DNA of 64,000 nt from Armatimonadetes bacterium Uphvl-Ar1 (lineage in GTDB: Bacteria > Armatimonadota > Fimbriimonadia > Fimbriimonadales > Fimbriimonadaceae), in assembly GCA_002162075.1 (NCBI GenBank), contig CP021423.1, positions 1,364,001 to 1,428,000 on the forward strand. Reading direction: 5' to 3'. The notes under the pieces are model-generated. The model was not told the DNA's origin. It was given only the letters and a program-made list of their open reading frames with translations, and made no database searches. Shown in pieces: positions 1 to 7,944 of the stretch (its first letter is position 1; each line of letters starts with the position of its first letter). Position numbers and translations under genes: made by a program.

Positions 1-192
1 TACCGCATCTATCAAGAATCACCAGATGGCTTCCACGAACGCTACGACAGCCTTCTCTCTCGAACGGGAATGGCAATGGCCGCCGACCTCACTCAAGAAT
101 TCGGGATAGATATCACCCAAAAGTCATTCTGGGCTGGCTCTCTCGCCGTCCTTCGTGACGACATCGACGAGTTCTGCAACCTCGTCGGATAG
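1..192 (+). CDS. C-terminal end of M3-family oligoendopeptidase F-like peptidase (partial)
   Basis: An open frame enters from the left edge and stops with TAG at 190-192, giving the last 63 residues of a protein whose start lies outside the window. The tail, with GIDITQKSFWAGSLAVLRDD followed by IDEFCNLV, has the look of the C-terminus of M3B oligoendopeptidases, where a (T/D)..FW..gl..ir..I.eF..L segment closes the helical metallopeptidase fold. The catalytic HExxH motif would lie upstream and cannot be seen. The family cleaves short peptides in the cytoplasm. Recognition rests on one short segment, so the family call is moderate. A strong hairpin follows 3 bases after the stop. Confidence 0.6.
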   Translation, partial: YRIYQESPDGFHERYDSLLSRTGMAMAADLTQEFGIDITQKSFWAGSLAVLRDDIDEFCNLVG

Positions 193-194
193 AT

Positions 195-238
195 TTGTTA
201 ACACGGGAGGGTTCTCATACTCCCTCCCGTGTTAACAA
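195..238 (+). terminator. Strong intrinsic-terminator-like hairpin
   Basis: A perfect 17-bp stem (195-211 with 222-238) and a 10-base loop follow directly after the peptidase stop codon. The stem contains ACGGGAGGG paired with CCCTCCCGT. Only two T residues follow, so it may work as a terminator in either direction or as an mRNA-end stabiliser. Confidence 0.75.
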
Positions 239-306
239 TTGCCCTTCATAACAAAACCCTAACCAATTCTTACCACTCTCATAACATCCCAAGACCAAAT
301 TGAGGG

Positions 307-322
307 CTTGGAGGAATCCAAG
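307..322 (+). promoter_or_regulatory. Hairpin overlapping the Shine-Dalgarno site of the first prepilin gene
   Basis: CTTGGA-GGAA-TCCAAG forms a perfect 6-bp stem capped by a GGAA (GNRA-type) tetraloop. It contains the only ribosome-binding-like GGAGG upstream of the ATG at 328. The same 16 bases recur at 1525-1540, in the same position before the second prepilin gene. Base pairing is seen directly; a role in translation control is inference. Confidence 0.5.
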
Positions 323-327
323 TCATC

Positions 328-1158
328 ATGAAATCAAGAGCATTCACTCTCATTGAGCTATTGGTCGTCATCGCGATCATTGCAATTCTTGCCGCCATTC
401 TGTTCCCGGTCTTTGCGCAAGCAAAACAATCAGCCAAGGTCACCTCTTCCCTGAGCGGAATCAAGCAAATGGCCCTCGGCCTCAACATTTATTCCGCCGA
501 CTACGATGACATGGCTGTCCACGACTACGGCACCAACTACCTCGCCGAAGATACATGGGTCGGAGACATATATCCGTATGTCAAAAACCGAGGCATCTTC
601 TTCGATAAGACAATTGCCGAGCCAAAGGGCACCCAAGACCCTGTCAATGGCGAAATTTTCCCTGACCCGTTCTATCCGGGATTCAATTACAAGTGGCAGT
701 GGATCACCAACTTCTCCCTGAACGTAGACGGCTATTCCCGTTACTTCGGCGGAACGGATTGTCTCACCGCCTTCTCCGGAAGCACCGACCAAGTACGATC
801 CCTCTCGGGTATCGAAGACGTCTCCTCGCGCCTTGCCGTAACACCAACCCGATACGCTAACCTCAACTATTCCTGGATGCGGTTCTATGCATTCGATGCC
901 GCTTGGCCAACCATGGATCGCTACGCAAGTGGATTCAGCTGGTACCAACTCGTCTGGGATGCTCGCCGACAATACGGCAATCGCTTCATCGGAGCATTTG
1001 CAGATGGCCACGCCGGCAAGTTCGGTAAGGAAAAGTTCGTTGGATATTACGCCGACACTCCAAGCCAAAACGAAGCAAACACAACCGCTCAGTTCTGCAC
1101 CGCGATGGATCGAAACGGACGCTGGGCGTTCTGGGGCAAGCCATGGCAAGCAAACTAA
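328..1158 (+). CDS. Type II secretion/prepilin-like protein (N-terminal methylation domain)
   Basis: The 276-residue product begins [15 protein letters not shown], a type IV prepilin signal: a short basic leader, the prepilin peptidase site before F, the conserved Glu at mature position 5, and a long hydrophobic helix to about residue 25, followed by LFPVFAQAK. Such proteins are cleaved and N-methylated by PilD and assembled into pilus-like fibres or secretion pseudopili. The C-terminal part has the FADGHAGK segment typical of the H-x9-DG class of these proteins, although the usual His is replaced by Tyr here. The gene is a close paralogue of 1546-2424, and the region upstream of both is duplicated. 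It overlaps the next small lipoprotein gene by 16 bases. The real substrate or fibre role is unknown. Confidence 0.9.
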   Translation: MKSRAFTLIELLVVIAIIAILAAILFPVFAQAKQSAKVTSSLSGIKQMALGLNIYSADYDDMAVHDYGTNYLAEDTWVGDIYPYVKNRGIFFDKTIAEPKGTQDPVNGEIFPDPFYPGFNYKWQWITNFSLNVDGYSRYFGGTDCLTAFSGSTDQVRSLSGIEDVSSRLAVTPTRYANLNYSWMRFYAFDAAWPTMDRYASGFSWYQLVWDARRQYGNRFIGAFADGHAGKFGKEKFVGYYADTPSQNEANTTAQFCTAMDRNGRWAFWGKPWQAN

Positions 1159-1331
1159 TCATTGCACTGACTGTTGCAACAATCAGCTTCGTTATGATCG
1201 GATGCCAAGGTCAAGCGACTGACGATATGAAAGTCGATGCGCCAACCATGTCGGCCGATGAGCAAGCAAAAATCGAAGGCGGACGCCACGATGAAGCAAC
1301 TCAAGAACGCCTCGACAACCGACCTCGATAA
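1143..1331 (+). CDS. Small putative lipoprotein downstream of a prepilin-like gene
   Basis: A 62-residue protein starts inside the last codons of the preceding prepilin gene, so the two are probably translationally coupled. It has a basic start, a hydrophobic stretch and a lipobox ending IGC at residues 19-21, followed by about 40 polar, charged residues. This predicts a lipid-anchored peptide on the inner or outer membrane. The same arrangement (prepilin-like gene then small lipoprotein) occurs at 31964-33075, which supports the gene being real. An intrinsic terminator follows at 1355-1385. No function can be assigned. Confidence 0.75.
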   Translation: MASKLIIALTVATISFVMIGCQGQATDDMKVDAPTMSADEQAKIEGGRHDEATQERLDNRPR

Positions 1332-1354
1332 AGAAAGACAATCTAGTGCAATTC

Positions 1355-1385
1355 GCCCGGCTTACCCTCAAGCCGGGCAATTTTT
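1355..1385 (+). terminator. Intrinsic terminator, duplicated copy 1
   Basis: The GCCCGGCTT/AAGCCGGGC stem (1355-1363 with 1370-1378) is followed by AATTTTTATT. The surrounding 47 bases (1345-1391) recur without change at 2438-2484 behind the second prepilin gene, so the terminator was duplicated together with the gene. Confidence 0.9.
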
Positions 1386-1524
1386 ATTGCCATCGTTTCA
1401 ACCCAGTGGGCAAATCTGACGAGGACAACCGCTATTAAATCTCGCCACATTAACGTTTCGCCCTCATAACTAAACCCTAATCATTCCTTATTCATGCAAT
1501 AACATCTGAGTTCCAGAGTGGGGG

Positions 1525-1540
1525 CTTGGAGGAATCCAAG
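1525..1540 (+). promoter_or_regulatory. Hairpin overlapping the Shine-Dalgarno site of the second prepilin gene
   Basis: This is the second copy of the CTTGGA-GGAA-TCCAAG hairpin, ending 5 bases before the ATG at 1546. The sequence from GGCTTGGAGG through the start codon and first codons matches the leader at 305-335 almost base for base. Confidence 0.5.
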
Positions 1541-1545
1541 TCATC

Positions 1546-2424
1546 ATGAAATCACGAGCATTCACCCTCATCGAGCTCCTGGTCGTTATTGCGATCATAG
1601 CCATTCTGGCCGCCATCCTTTTCCCGGTCTTCGCTCAAGCCAAAGCCGCCGCAAAGAACACTCAAGACCTCAGCAACCTCAAGAACATCAGCACCTCAGC
1701 CCTCATCTACATGGCTGACTATGATGATCGGTACGTCACAGTTGGTGCATCGGATCCCTACCAAGGTTCAGCATTCAACATCACCCCGACGACGAGCCCG
1801 GCCGGTCCCGCACCCGGAGTGCCCTGGCGAGGATGGGGTCTGTTGCTTCAGCCGTACATCAAGAACAAAGAAGTTTTCCGCTCTCCGCACATGGCTCGAA
1901 CTGGTGCATTCACCGGCACCTGCGCCAACAACGCTGGAGCGCAACTCACCAACAACTACTCAATGAACTGGTTGCTCGGTCGAGACGGCACCTACGGAAC
2001 TGCTGGCGATGGCGGATACGGCACATCACCCGACGGAACACGATTAGATAGTCCAGTGAGCCAAACTGCGGTCAACTCGCCGGCCAATACAATCGCATTC
2101 CTTCTCTCCAACTCGTTGCCTCCGTATGGAACGACCTGGGGCTGCATCTACACCACCCTCGAATCGTCTGACTTTATCAACAAGATTCGATTCCGCGCCG
2201 TTCACCGAGATGGCGGAAACCTCAGCTACGTTGATGGACACGCTAAGTACATTCGGTTCCCCGAAGCGGATGCCGCAAACAACGGTGCGAGCGGACTGCC
2301 TGGTTCCGGATCTGGTCCACGCTTGACCATCTACCACAGCCGATCCCGACAAATCTGGATGCAACCCACGATGCCCGAAAGCACAATGGGTTACAACAAC
2401 TCATCCGCATTCGGCGAAAACTAA
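1546..2424 (+). CDS. Type II secretion/prepilin-like protein with H-x9-DG motif
   Basis: The 292-residue product starts [15 protein letters not shown] like its neighbour at 328, with cleavage site, Glu5 and hydrophobic helix followed by LFPVFAQAK. Near residue 230 it carries a complete H-x9-DG motif (the His of AVHRDGG, then the DG of YVDGHAKY), the signature associated with prepilin processing in Planctomycetes and Armatimonadota. Tandem duplication with 328-1158 is shown by the shared N-terminus, the shared leader hairpin and the identical terminator. The C-terminal two thirds differ clearly, suggesting different surface properties. Unlike copy 1 it has no small lipoprotein gene behind it. 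Confidence 0.9.
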   Translation: MKSRAFTLIELLVVIAIIAILAAILFPVFAQAKAAAKNTQDLSNLKNISTSALIYMADYDDRYVTVGASDPYQGSAFNITPTTSPAGPAPGVPWRGWGLLLQPYIKNKEVFRSPHMARTGAFTGTCANNAGAQLTNNYSMNWLLGRDGTYGTAGDGGYGTSPDGTRLDSPVSQTAVNSPANTIAFLLSNSLPPYGTTWGCIYTTLESSDFINKIRFRAVHRDGGNLSYVDGHAKYIRFPEADAANNGASGLPGSGSGPRLTIYHSRSRQIWMQPTMPESTMGYNNSSAFGEN

Positions 2425-2447
2425 TTTTCAATTCAACAGTGCAATTC

Positions 2448-2479
2448 GCCCGGCTTACCCTCAAGCCGGGCAATTTTTA
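2448..2479 (+). terminator. Intrinsic terminator, duplicated copy 2
   Basis: Same GCCCGGCTT/AAGCCGGGC stem and T-rich tail as at 1355-1385. It lies between the prepilin gene and the convergent metallopeptidase gene, whose stop codon begins at 2477. Confidence 0.9.
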
Positions 2480-4638
2480 TTGCCCGACCGGAAAAACCCA
2501 CTGCCCAACTGTACGAGGCAACGTGCGCCCGGTCAAGAACCGACCCAGCTCATCCACCAATCCAACCGTTGCGATCCCCATCTTAGGGTCGTGCCGAATA
2601 TTCCCGCACCGAAGCCCAACGAACTGATCCGGCCCAATCTGAACAATCCCAACCGCTCCGCCAGACGCCAAATCAACCGAAACACCATCCAAAGTCACCC
2701 GACCATTCTCAAAGACAAACCCCGCCTGACGCCAAAGCGCGGCTGAAGCAGGAACCTGGCTCGGATCACCAACAATCAGCACACCGTTCAAATCGTCTGG
2801 CAAGGCATCAAGCTTTTGCTCCGCATCCATCAAACCTGCCGGATCAAAAACGCGCATTCGTCTCGCGCTCTCATTCCACCGATAACCCAGCCGCTCGCGC
2901 CTTGGCTGCAGCAACCGATCAAATGGATCTACAGAAATCCGCTTTGCATCCCCCGCTCCCGGAATCCGCACGACCGCAACTCCCGCTTGGTCAGGAATTA
3001 CATCCACGTACTCTTCTCGCCAATCCCCTTCCTCCACTCCAATCTCCAACTTAAACCGATACGGCGCCCCCTCCTGACGAACCGTCACAACCAAATCGTT
3101 ACCATCAACAACCGGGCTATCAATCGCAACCGTTGGCCACCCCGTTCGCCGAATCCATTGGTCAAAAAACCACTTCCATTGCGGTCCGCAAATCCGCTCA
3201 TAATCCCCCAATCCCCCGCCGTCCCGACAGGATGTTGGGCAAGCCAAGCTTTCAAAGTCCCGATCATCGCCGAGGTTCCCATTTCAAGCTCTAACTGTTG
3301 CAGAACCACACCTCCCTTGCCATAACCTAATGTGCTTGCGAGACCACCTGTCTCCGCCCCCGCCGTCGCCACCAAACCCCGCTGATATACCGGTGAAGCA
3401 ACTGCCGGATCAACAAAAGCTCTCCGCCGCGCCGCTCGGTCTCCCACACTCCCTTCCCGCGCATAGAGCCCTTCGGAATAAACCGCAAAGCTCTCGTTCC
3501 AAAAAGAATCCAAATAAGTGTTCGGAATCACTCCACCCCACCACGTATGGCTCGGCTCGTGCGGATCTTCGTCTGGCAACCAACCCGTCCCATAAGTTGC
3601 ATAGCTATAAGCCTCCAAGGCCCCACCTCCATAAAGCGGAGTGTCCACTGCCCCGTATTCCCGATAAGGATGAGGCGACAAACTCCCAAAAAATTTCAGT
3701 ACCGGAACAACAAACTCCAGCTGATCGGCCCGATCCTGATCCGAAAGAACCCGGCTCGCCACAAAGTACCGAATCCCGTCTACCGTCCGCTCAGATGACT
3801 TGAAATCCCCCGCGCTGTAACTAAAGTAACTCACCGGAACATCATTCCGATAAGTCACCGTCTTCATACCCGCCCCATCATCAACACTCGCAACCAAATT
3901 CCCTTGACCAACGACCACCCAATTGCTGGGCACCCGTGACTGGGTCGTCAAAGTGGCGGGCAACCGGCCAATACTCGGCCACCAATAGTCGTTTGTAAGC
4001 ATCACTTCCCCATCAACAATCGCCCCTGCAAATCGTGGCCGATTCACAACTCCCGAATAAACCATCGAGTACGAAAACTCCCGCTCCTCACCAACCGGCA
4101 GGCTCACCACTCCGCCCCCCTGCCGAAATGGAACCGGGCCACCACGATCATCAAAAACCGCCTTCACTTCATAGTTATTTGCAAGTCGCACAAAGAACGC
4201 ATCCTTCGCTCCCGCCACATTCTCAAACTTCACCGTCGCCTGAACGTCCACCCGCTTCTCCGCCGTGTCAAACCCCAACTTCATATTCAAATCTCTAACC
4301 AAAACCCCCCTCGTCTCCCGCTCATGCACCAACCGGGTCAAAGTGCGACCATCCCACTCAAAAACCTGGTCGCCATAGTCCTGCGAAGTTAAAGCCGTGT
4401 GAAACACCACAAACCGACGTCCACCCACAAACTCCTTAACCTCGCTCGCTTTCCATCCATATCGCCCGACGCCGAAAGCTCCCTGCCCCCGCAGAAAAGC
4501 AAATTTCCCCGCCAAACTCGGATCCGCTACCCCCTCAATGGCCGCCACATCGCGCTTCTCCGCCCATGCATTGAACTCATCAATCGTCGCCACCCGCAAA
4601 TCTCCCGCAATCCCAACCACTAGAAGCAAGTTCAACAT
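2477..4638 (-). CDS. M1-family metallopeptidase, exported (frameshifted)
   Basis: Two overlapping frames form one protein of about 720 residues. The N-terminal frame carries HEPSHTWWGG and, 18 residues after the second His, the Glu of WNESFA: the complete zinc-binding HExxH-x18-E signature of M1 aminopeptidases. GGALE stands where the family has GAMEN. The start MLNLLLVVGIAG at 4638 gives a signal peptide; an in-frame ATG at 4695 would overlap the tRNA promoter and is less likely. The frame breaks at a run of five Cs (3205-3209 or 3213-3217 on the plus strand): one more base joins AGDWG to GDYERICG and the C-terminal frame 2477-3247, which has the W.DQW.R..GWP element of the family. Single-base loss in a homopolymer is more likely a read error than real decay. 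Confidence 0.8.
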
Positions 4639-4669
4639 CGCCCCAATTGTACGCACGTCCCACCACGCA

Positions 4670-4698
4670 TTGCACGACTTCCAAAAAATTGCCATAAT
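4670..4698 (+). promoter_or_regulatory. Sigma-70-type promoter of tRNA-Met
   Basis: TTGCAC (4670-4675), a 17-base spacer and CATAAT (4693-4698) end 11 bases before the mature tRNA. The predicted start of transcription is near 4705. Confidence 0.6.
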
Positions 4699-4709
4699 AT
4701 CAAGCGCGT

Positions 4710-4786
4710 GGCGACGTAGCTCAGTTGGTTAGAGCGAACGGTTCATACCCGTTAGGTCATCAGTTCAAGTCTGATCGTCGCTACCA
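4710..4786 (+). tRNA. tRNA-Met (CAT anticodon)
   Basis: A full 77-base cloverleaf is present: acceptor GGCGACG/CGTCGCT, D-arm GCTC/GAGC, anticodon arm AACGG-TTCATAC-CCGTT with anticodon CAU, T-arm ATCAG-TTCAAGT-CTGAT, and an encoded CCA end. The first acceptor pair is G-U and base-paired, so this is an elongator-type rather than an initiator tRNA. A tRNA-Ile read with modified CAU is a less likely alternative. Confidence 0.95.
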
Positions 4787-4895
4787 AAAATAATTTTTTG
4801 AAAAAAGTGTTTTGTTTTCCAACTTCCCGGCGTATACTCAAACAGATCGTTCCTCCAAATGATCAACTCGTACATACAAAACATGCCATTCATTG

Positions 4896-4922
4896 CCCCG
4901 GTGCTTGCATCGGGGCTTTTTC
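4896..4922 (+). terminator. Intrinsic terminator downstream of tRNA-Met
   Basis: GCCCCGGTGC pairs with GCATCGGGGC (10 bp with one G-U pair, tight loop) and is followed by TTTTT. The region 4787-4895 between the tRNA and this hairpin shows no convincing gene. Confidence 0.85.
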
Positions 4923-4980
4923 ATGTTTACTCCAGTGCCCTTTTTAGCTTGGAAAAAACACCCACGGAATCTTCTCGGAT

Positions 4981-5553
4981 TTAGCCACTTTCGCTCAACG
5001 CCGTTTCGATTGAATGATTCAAACTTGGACACTGCCGTTGAATCTCCTTCAGTCTCTCCGTTGCCCATTCATGACCACAATCACGAAGACAGCTCAATAT
5101 CCCAATCTCTGCTTCAACTGTTTTCTCAGTCTTGTGGGCATCAAGCAAGAACGGCTCCGCCCGACCCCGGTCAGCATCAAATGCAGCAACATATGCCCAT
5201 TTCCGCGCAATTCCGTGATTTTCTTGCCGCGCCATTTTGCACAAAATCCCGAAATATCTCCTCCCCCCAACCGAAGCGAGCGACGAATACGCAGCACAAC
5301 GCACAACCCAAGACTCATCACCACACGCTTGCTTGAGCGCAAAAATATCTGCCCGAGTTCCATAGAAACCGAGCGCCTCCGTCGCGTCATTTCGGATCGT
5401 CTCATCACAATCAAAAAGGAGATGTCGTGCAACCAGCCTCAAGACGCTCCGAAGCGAACTCGGAACCCGTTCATATGTGTCAGCCAAATCAACTAAATCA
5501 TGTAAGTAGCTGAGTCGGGCCGAACCCAGCAACCGGTCGACGTTCAAGTTCAT
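4981..5553 (-). CDS. HEAT-repeat-like protein
   Basis: The start was set at [10 protein letters not shown] (5553), because its ATG overlaps the TGA that ends the uracil-DNA glycosylase reading frame (TCATGA in the plus strand), a typical coupled stop-start. The 190-residue product has helix pairs such as [15 protein letters not shown] and [17 protein letters not shown], the pattern of HEAT or PBS-lyase-like repeats that make protein-binding solenoids. No signal peptide is seen, so it is probably cytoplasmic. Coupling with a repair glycosylase suggests co-expression, but no repair function can be read from the protein itself. Confidence 0.7.
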   Translation of the reverse strand: MNLNVDRLLGSARLSYLHDLVDLADTYERVPSSLRSVLRLVARHLLFDCDETIRNDATEALGFYGTRADIFALKQACGDESWVVRCAAYSSLASVGGRRYFGILCKMARQENHGIARKWAYVAAFDADRGRAEPFLLDAHKTEKTVEAEIGILSCLRDCGHEWATERLKEIQRQCPSLNHSIETALSESG

Positions 5554-6256
5554 GACCGACACAACTCCGCAAACCGCCCCATCACCGAATCCAACATCTC
5601 CTCCGTCAACCGCCCCGTAAACGTATTCTGCTGACTCGGATGATAACTCCCCAATATCGTCAATCCCCCCTCTCCGTTTCAATGGAGAGGGGGACGGGGG
5701 GTGAGGTGCGGGAAATCGACACCTCCACACCATGCCCAAACTTCGGCCCCCGAACTCCCAAAAGTCGAAACACCTCCCCCCAAGCAATCCCCCCCAAACA
5801 CAAAACCACCCGCCACTCCCGCAAACTCCAAGTCGCCTCCAACCACCCCCGACAAGCCAACAACTCTTCCGGCAAAGGCTTGTTCCCCGGCGGCGCACAA
5901 TGGCAACTCGCCGTGATCACACACCCCCGAAGTTCCAAACCATCATCCGCCGAAACCGCCTCCGACTGATTCGCCAAACCCGCCCGATGCATCGCCCGGT
6001 AAAGCCAATCCCCACTCCGATCCCCCGTGAACATCCGCCCCGTCCGATTCGCCCCATGCGCCGCCGGAGCCAACCCCACAATCAACCCCCGCCCCTCTGG
6101 ATCACCAAAATTCGGCACTGGCTTCCCCCAATAATCCCAATCCGCAAAACTCTTCCTCTTCGCCTGCGCCACCTCTTCGCACCACCCCCTCAAACGCGGA
6201 CACCGCTCACACGCAACAATTTCCCTATTCAGCGCGTCAAAATTTGAGTGATCCAC
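5550..6256 (-). CDS. Type-5 uracil-DNA glycosylase (frameshifted, with palindromic repeat inside)
   Basis: Residues from 6256 downward show family-5 (UDGb) features: [11 protein letters not shown] metal-cluster cysteines, [19 protein letters not shown] with the active-site loop, RSGDWLYRA, and [18 protein letters not shown]. The enzyme removes uracil and related bases from DNA. The frame stops at 5660-5662, but the next frame continues with [17 protein letters not shown], the conserved C-terminal family motif, and ends at 5550-5552. Between the halves lies a 44-bp palindromic repeat (5665-5708). Adding one G to the six-G run at 5665-5670 makes the whole gene one frame with about 16 extra residues from the repeat. 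So either the gene is broken, or the repeat is tolerated in frame and one base is missing from the assembly. Confidence 0.8.
5665..5708 (+). repeat. Palindromic repeat, type A (inside uracil-DNA glycosylase gene)
   Basis: CCCCTCTCCGTTTCAATGGA opens a hairpin closed by GGAGAGGGGG and is followed by ACGGGGGGTGAGGT. The same layout, hairpin plus CCGGGGGGTGAGGT-like tail, occurs at 6269-6316 and 58624-58667. Confidence 0.75.
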
Positions 6257-6268
6257 TCTCGAGGTTTA

Positions 6269-6316
6269 CCCCCCTCTCCCTAAATTCTTTTAGGGAGAGG
6301 GGGGCCGGGGGGTGTG
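6269..6316 (+). repeat. Palindromic repeat, type A (intergenic)
   Basis: CCCCCTCTCCCTAAA (6270-6284) pairs perfectly with TTTAGGGAGAGGGGG (6289-6303), and GCCGGGGGGTGTGGG follows. It lies between the divergent glycosylase and FmdB-like genes, 15 bases before the start of the latter. Confidence 0.75.
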
Positions 6317-6330
6317 GGTCAAAGCAACAA

Positions 6331-6675
6331 ATGCCAACCTACGAATACGAAAAACTCGATGAACCGTGCGAAATCTGTCCCGGACGATTCGCCGTCATCC
6401 AGGCCCTCTCCGAAGACCCCCTCACCCACTGCCCCACCTGCGGACTCCTCGTCAAAAAAGTCATCTCCGCCGCCAACATCAAAACAATCGCCCCCACCAA
6501 CGCCGACAAAGCCGCCAAACAAGGATTCACAACCTACAAAAAAGCCGAAACCGGAACCTGGGAAAAAGTCGCTGGCGAAGGCGTAGACGTCCTCCAAGGC
6601 ACCCCCGACCAACTCCAACAAGTTCAAGCCGAAAAACAAACCAAATCCAAAAAAGTCATCAACCTCGACGACTAA
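6331..6675 (+). CDS. FmdB-family zinc-ribbon protein
   Basis: The start MPTYEYEKLDE is the standard opening of FmdB-type putative regulators, and it carries two CxxC-like knuckles, CEIC near residue 13 and CPTC near residue 35, which would bind one zinc. The 114-residue length fits, with a variable polar tail rich in Lys and Gln. The longer frame from 6244 was rejected because it runs through the palindromic repeat. The family is associated with regulation of C1-metabolism genes in some bacteria, but a general role is not established. Its stop overlaps the stop of the convergent gene at 6672 by four bases. Confidence 0.85.
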   Translation: MPTYEYEKLDEPCEICPGRFAVIQALSEDPLTHCPTCGLLVKKVISAANIKTIAPTNADKAAKQGFTTYKKAETGTWEKVAGEGVDVLQGTPDQLQQVQAEKQTKSKKVINLDD

Positions 6676-7445
6676 TCCGTCAACCGATTCTCAATCTCAG
6701 ACTCCTCAACCGTTCCCACCGAAGCCGAACCCAAGTTCTTCCGCAAAATCTCCCCCTCCTCCGCAACCCGCTCCGCAATCTGATCCGTCACCGCCCGCAT
6801 CTTCGCCTGACCCGCCTTGCTCAGCCATGTAAAAACCAAGCCCCCCAAAAACAACGCCAAAATCGCAATCGGAACATTCACCGCCGCCGTCGCCCGCGAA
6901 CTCGTATCCCCATCCACCAACATCATCAAACTGATAAATGCAATCATCATCCCCGGATAAAGCCCCGCCATAAACGGCAAAAACATCGTCTGCTTCGAGC
7001 TAATCCGCGTCCGCCCATTCCGGCTCGTCATCTTCAAAGTCCCATAAGCCGTCCCGCTGCTCACCTGCATCTGAACCGTCCGTCCCACCTGAGTCCCCAC
7101 GTTCAATTGTCGCTGACCCCGCGGCCCATGCCCCGCAATCCGTGGCGGCAAAACCTCCGTAATCACGTCAAAATTCTCCGGCGGTAACTCAAAATCCACC
7201 ACCCGCTCAAACTCCGTCGAAAGCGGAATCCCCAAAAACGTCTTCGCCTCCTCCTCCCCACTCGGCACCCCCGCCATCGCCTGATTCAAAAAAGCTGGGT
7301 CAATCCCCGCTTCCGCCGCCATCTTCTCAAGCTCATCAAAGCTGATCCCCGGCGTATAGGCCTCCCCGCCCGCCTTTTCCTGCAACTTAGCCGCCCGCAC
7401 GACCAAATCCGCCGCCTCCTTCTCGCTGAAATACCGCTTACTCAC
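6672..7445 (-). CDS. Two-helix membrane protein, paralogue A of a three-member local family
   Basis: The 257-residue protein has an N-terminal helical segment (RYFSEKEAADLVVRAAKLQE, then a GISFDELEKMAAEAGID helix pair), a middle region FLGIPLSTEFERVVD and LPPENFDVI, a strand YGTLKMTSRNGRTRI, two membrane helices near residues 155-175 and 190-210, and a C-terminal helix EEGEILRKNLGS. The genes at 7945-8652 and 10943-11737 share this order. N-terminal modules of this helical kind precede membrane segments in many uncharacterised bacterial proteins; no enzyme motif is present. A role as a membrane sensor or scaffold is only a guess. Confidence 0.75.
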   Translation of the reverse strand: MSKRYFSEKEAADLVVRAAKLQEKAGGEAYTPGISFDELEKMAAEAGIDPAFLNQAMAGVPSGEEEAKTFLGIPLSTEFERVVDFELPPENFDVITEVLPPRIAGHGPRGQRQLNVGTQVGRTVQMQVSSGTAYGTLKMTSRNGRTRISSKQTMFLPFMAGLYPGMMIAFISLMMLVDGDTSSRATAAVNVPIAILALFLGGLVFTWLSKAGQAKMRAVTDQIAERVAEEGEILRKNLGSASVGTVEESEIENRLTD

Positions 7446-7498
7446 TGATTCCCACCAGTATTACCGATCAACCCCCAATTCCGTTGACTCCAAATTCG

Positions 7499-7849
7499 CT
7501 AACTGGCTAGTCTCGCTGTCATGACCCTGCCCTCCACATACCCATAAGCCATCTCAGAGGGCCATATCGGATCAATCGATGTCCAATTACTCATTCCTCG
7601 GGAGTAATGACGAGCTCTCACATAAACAGAACTCCATTCCACTCCCGTCTGGCGATAACCCCAACCACCAAGCCAGGTGAACGTCTTCCCCTCCATGTTC
7701 CACTGAGTGTAAATGCCACCATAAGGCTCATAGCAGGCATCAGCAATCGGCCAGCCGTTCTGATAGATCTGAATCACACTCCCCAAACGGTCAAGACAAC
7801 GCGAAGAACGAGTTCTCGAATCTGAATGAAAAGCAAATGCCAAAGCCAT
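7499..7849 (-). CDS. RHS-repeat core fragment (remnant)
   Basis: The 116 residues contain DRLGSVIQIYQNG, YEPYGG and YVRARHYSRGMSNWTSIDP followed by YGYVEGRV, the order found in the RHS-repeat-associated core that closes the toxin-enclosing shell of RHS/YD-repeat proteins. Complete RHS proteins have over a thousand residues with many YD repeats upstream and a variable toxin behind the core. Both are missing here, and the end (MTARLAS) lacks the usual DPxG junction. Its ATG follows directly on a TAA (7850-7852) that closes a short frame ending GSGSVSLTVGG, probably another scrap of the same locus. It is therefore best read as a decayed or recombined RHS fragment. Confidence 0.6.
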   Translation of the reverse strand: MALAFAFHSDSRTRSSRCLDRLGSVIQIYQNGWPIADACYEPYGGIYTQWNMEGKTFTWLGGWGYRQTGVEWSSVYVRARHYSRGMSNWTSIDPIWPSEMAYGYVEGRVMTARLAS

Positions 7850-7944
7850 TTATCCACCCACCGTTAAAGAAACACTCCCTGATCCATACAGCTTCAAATC
7901 CACAACCCCAGTATACGGCACCCCTCGCTTCCCACCAAACGAAA

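Noticed and set aside
430-1149. 239-codon open frame antisense to the first prepilin gene
   Set aside because: It is the mirror of a strongly conserved prepilin gene, with no start signal of its own and no recognisable protein features. Similar long mirror frames occur opposite most genes here.
4639-4695. Start of the M1 peptidase at 4695
   Set aside because: It would add 19 residues before a good signal peptide and overlap the tRNA-Met promoter.
4787-4895. Small peptide gene between tRNA-Met and its terminator
   Set aside because: A short frame from 4859 runs through the terminator hairpin with no ribosome site; the segment is better read as the tRNA transcript's tail.
5665-5708. Palindromic repeat as an insertion sequence or integron site
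   Set aside because: No transposase, no terminal inverted repeats around a body, and no target duplication I could set with confidence. It is far too short to be an autonomous element.
6244-6330. N-terminal extension of the FmdB-like protein
   Set aside because: The extension is the translation of the palindromic repeat, and MPTYEYEK at 6331 is the family start. Unlike the FHA cases there is no domain upstream of the repeat to require read-through.
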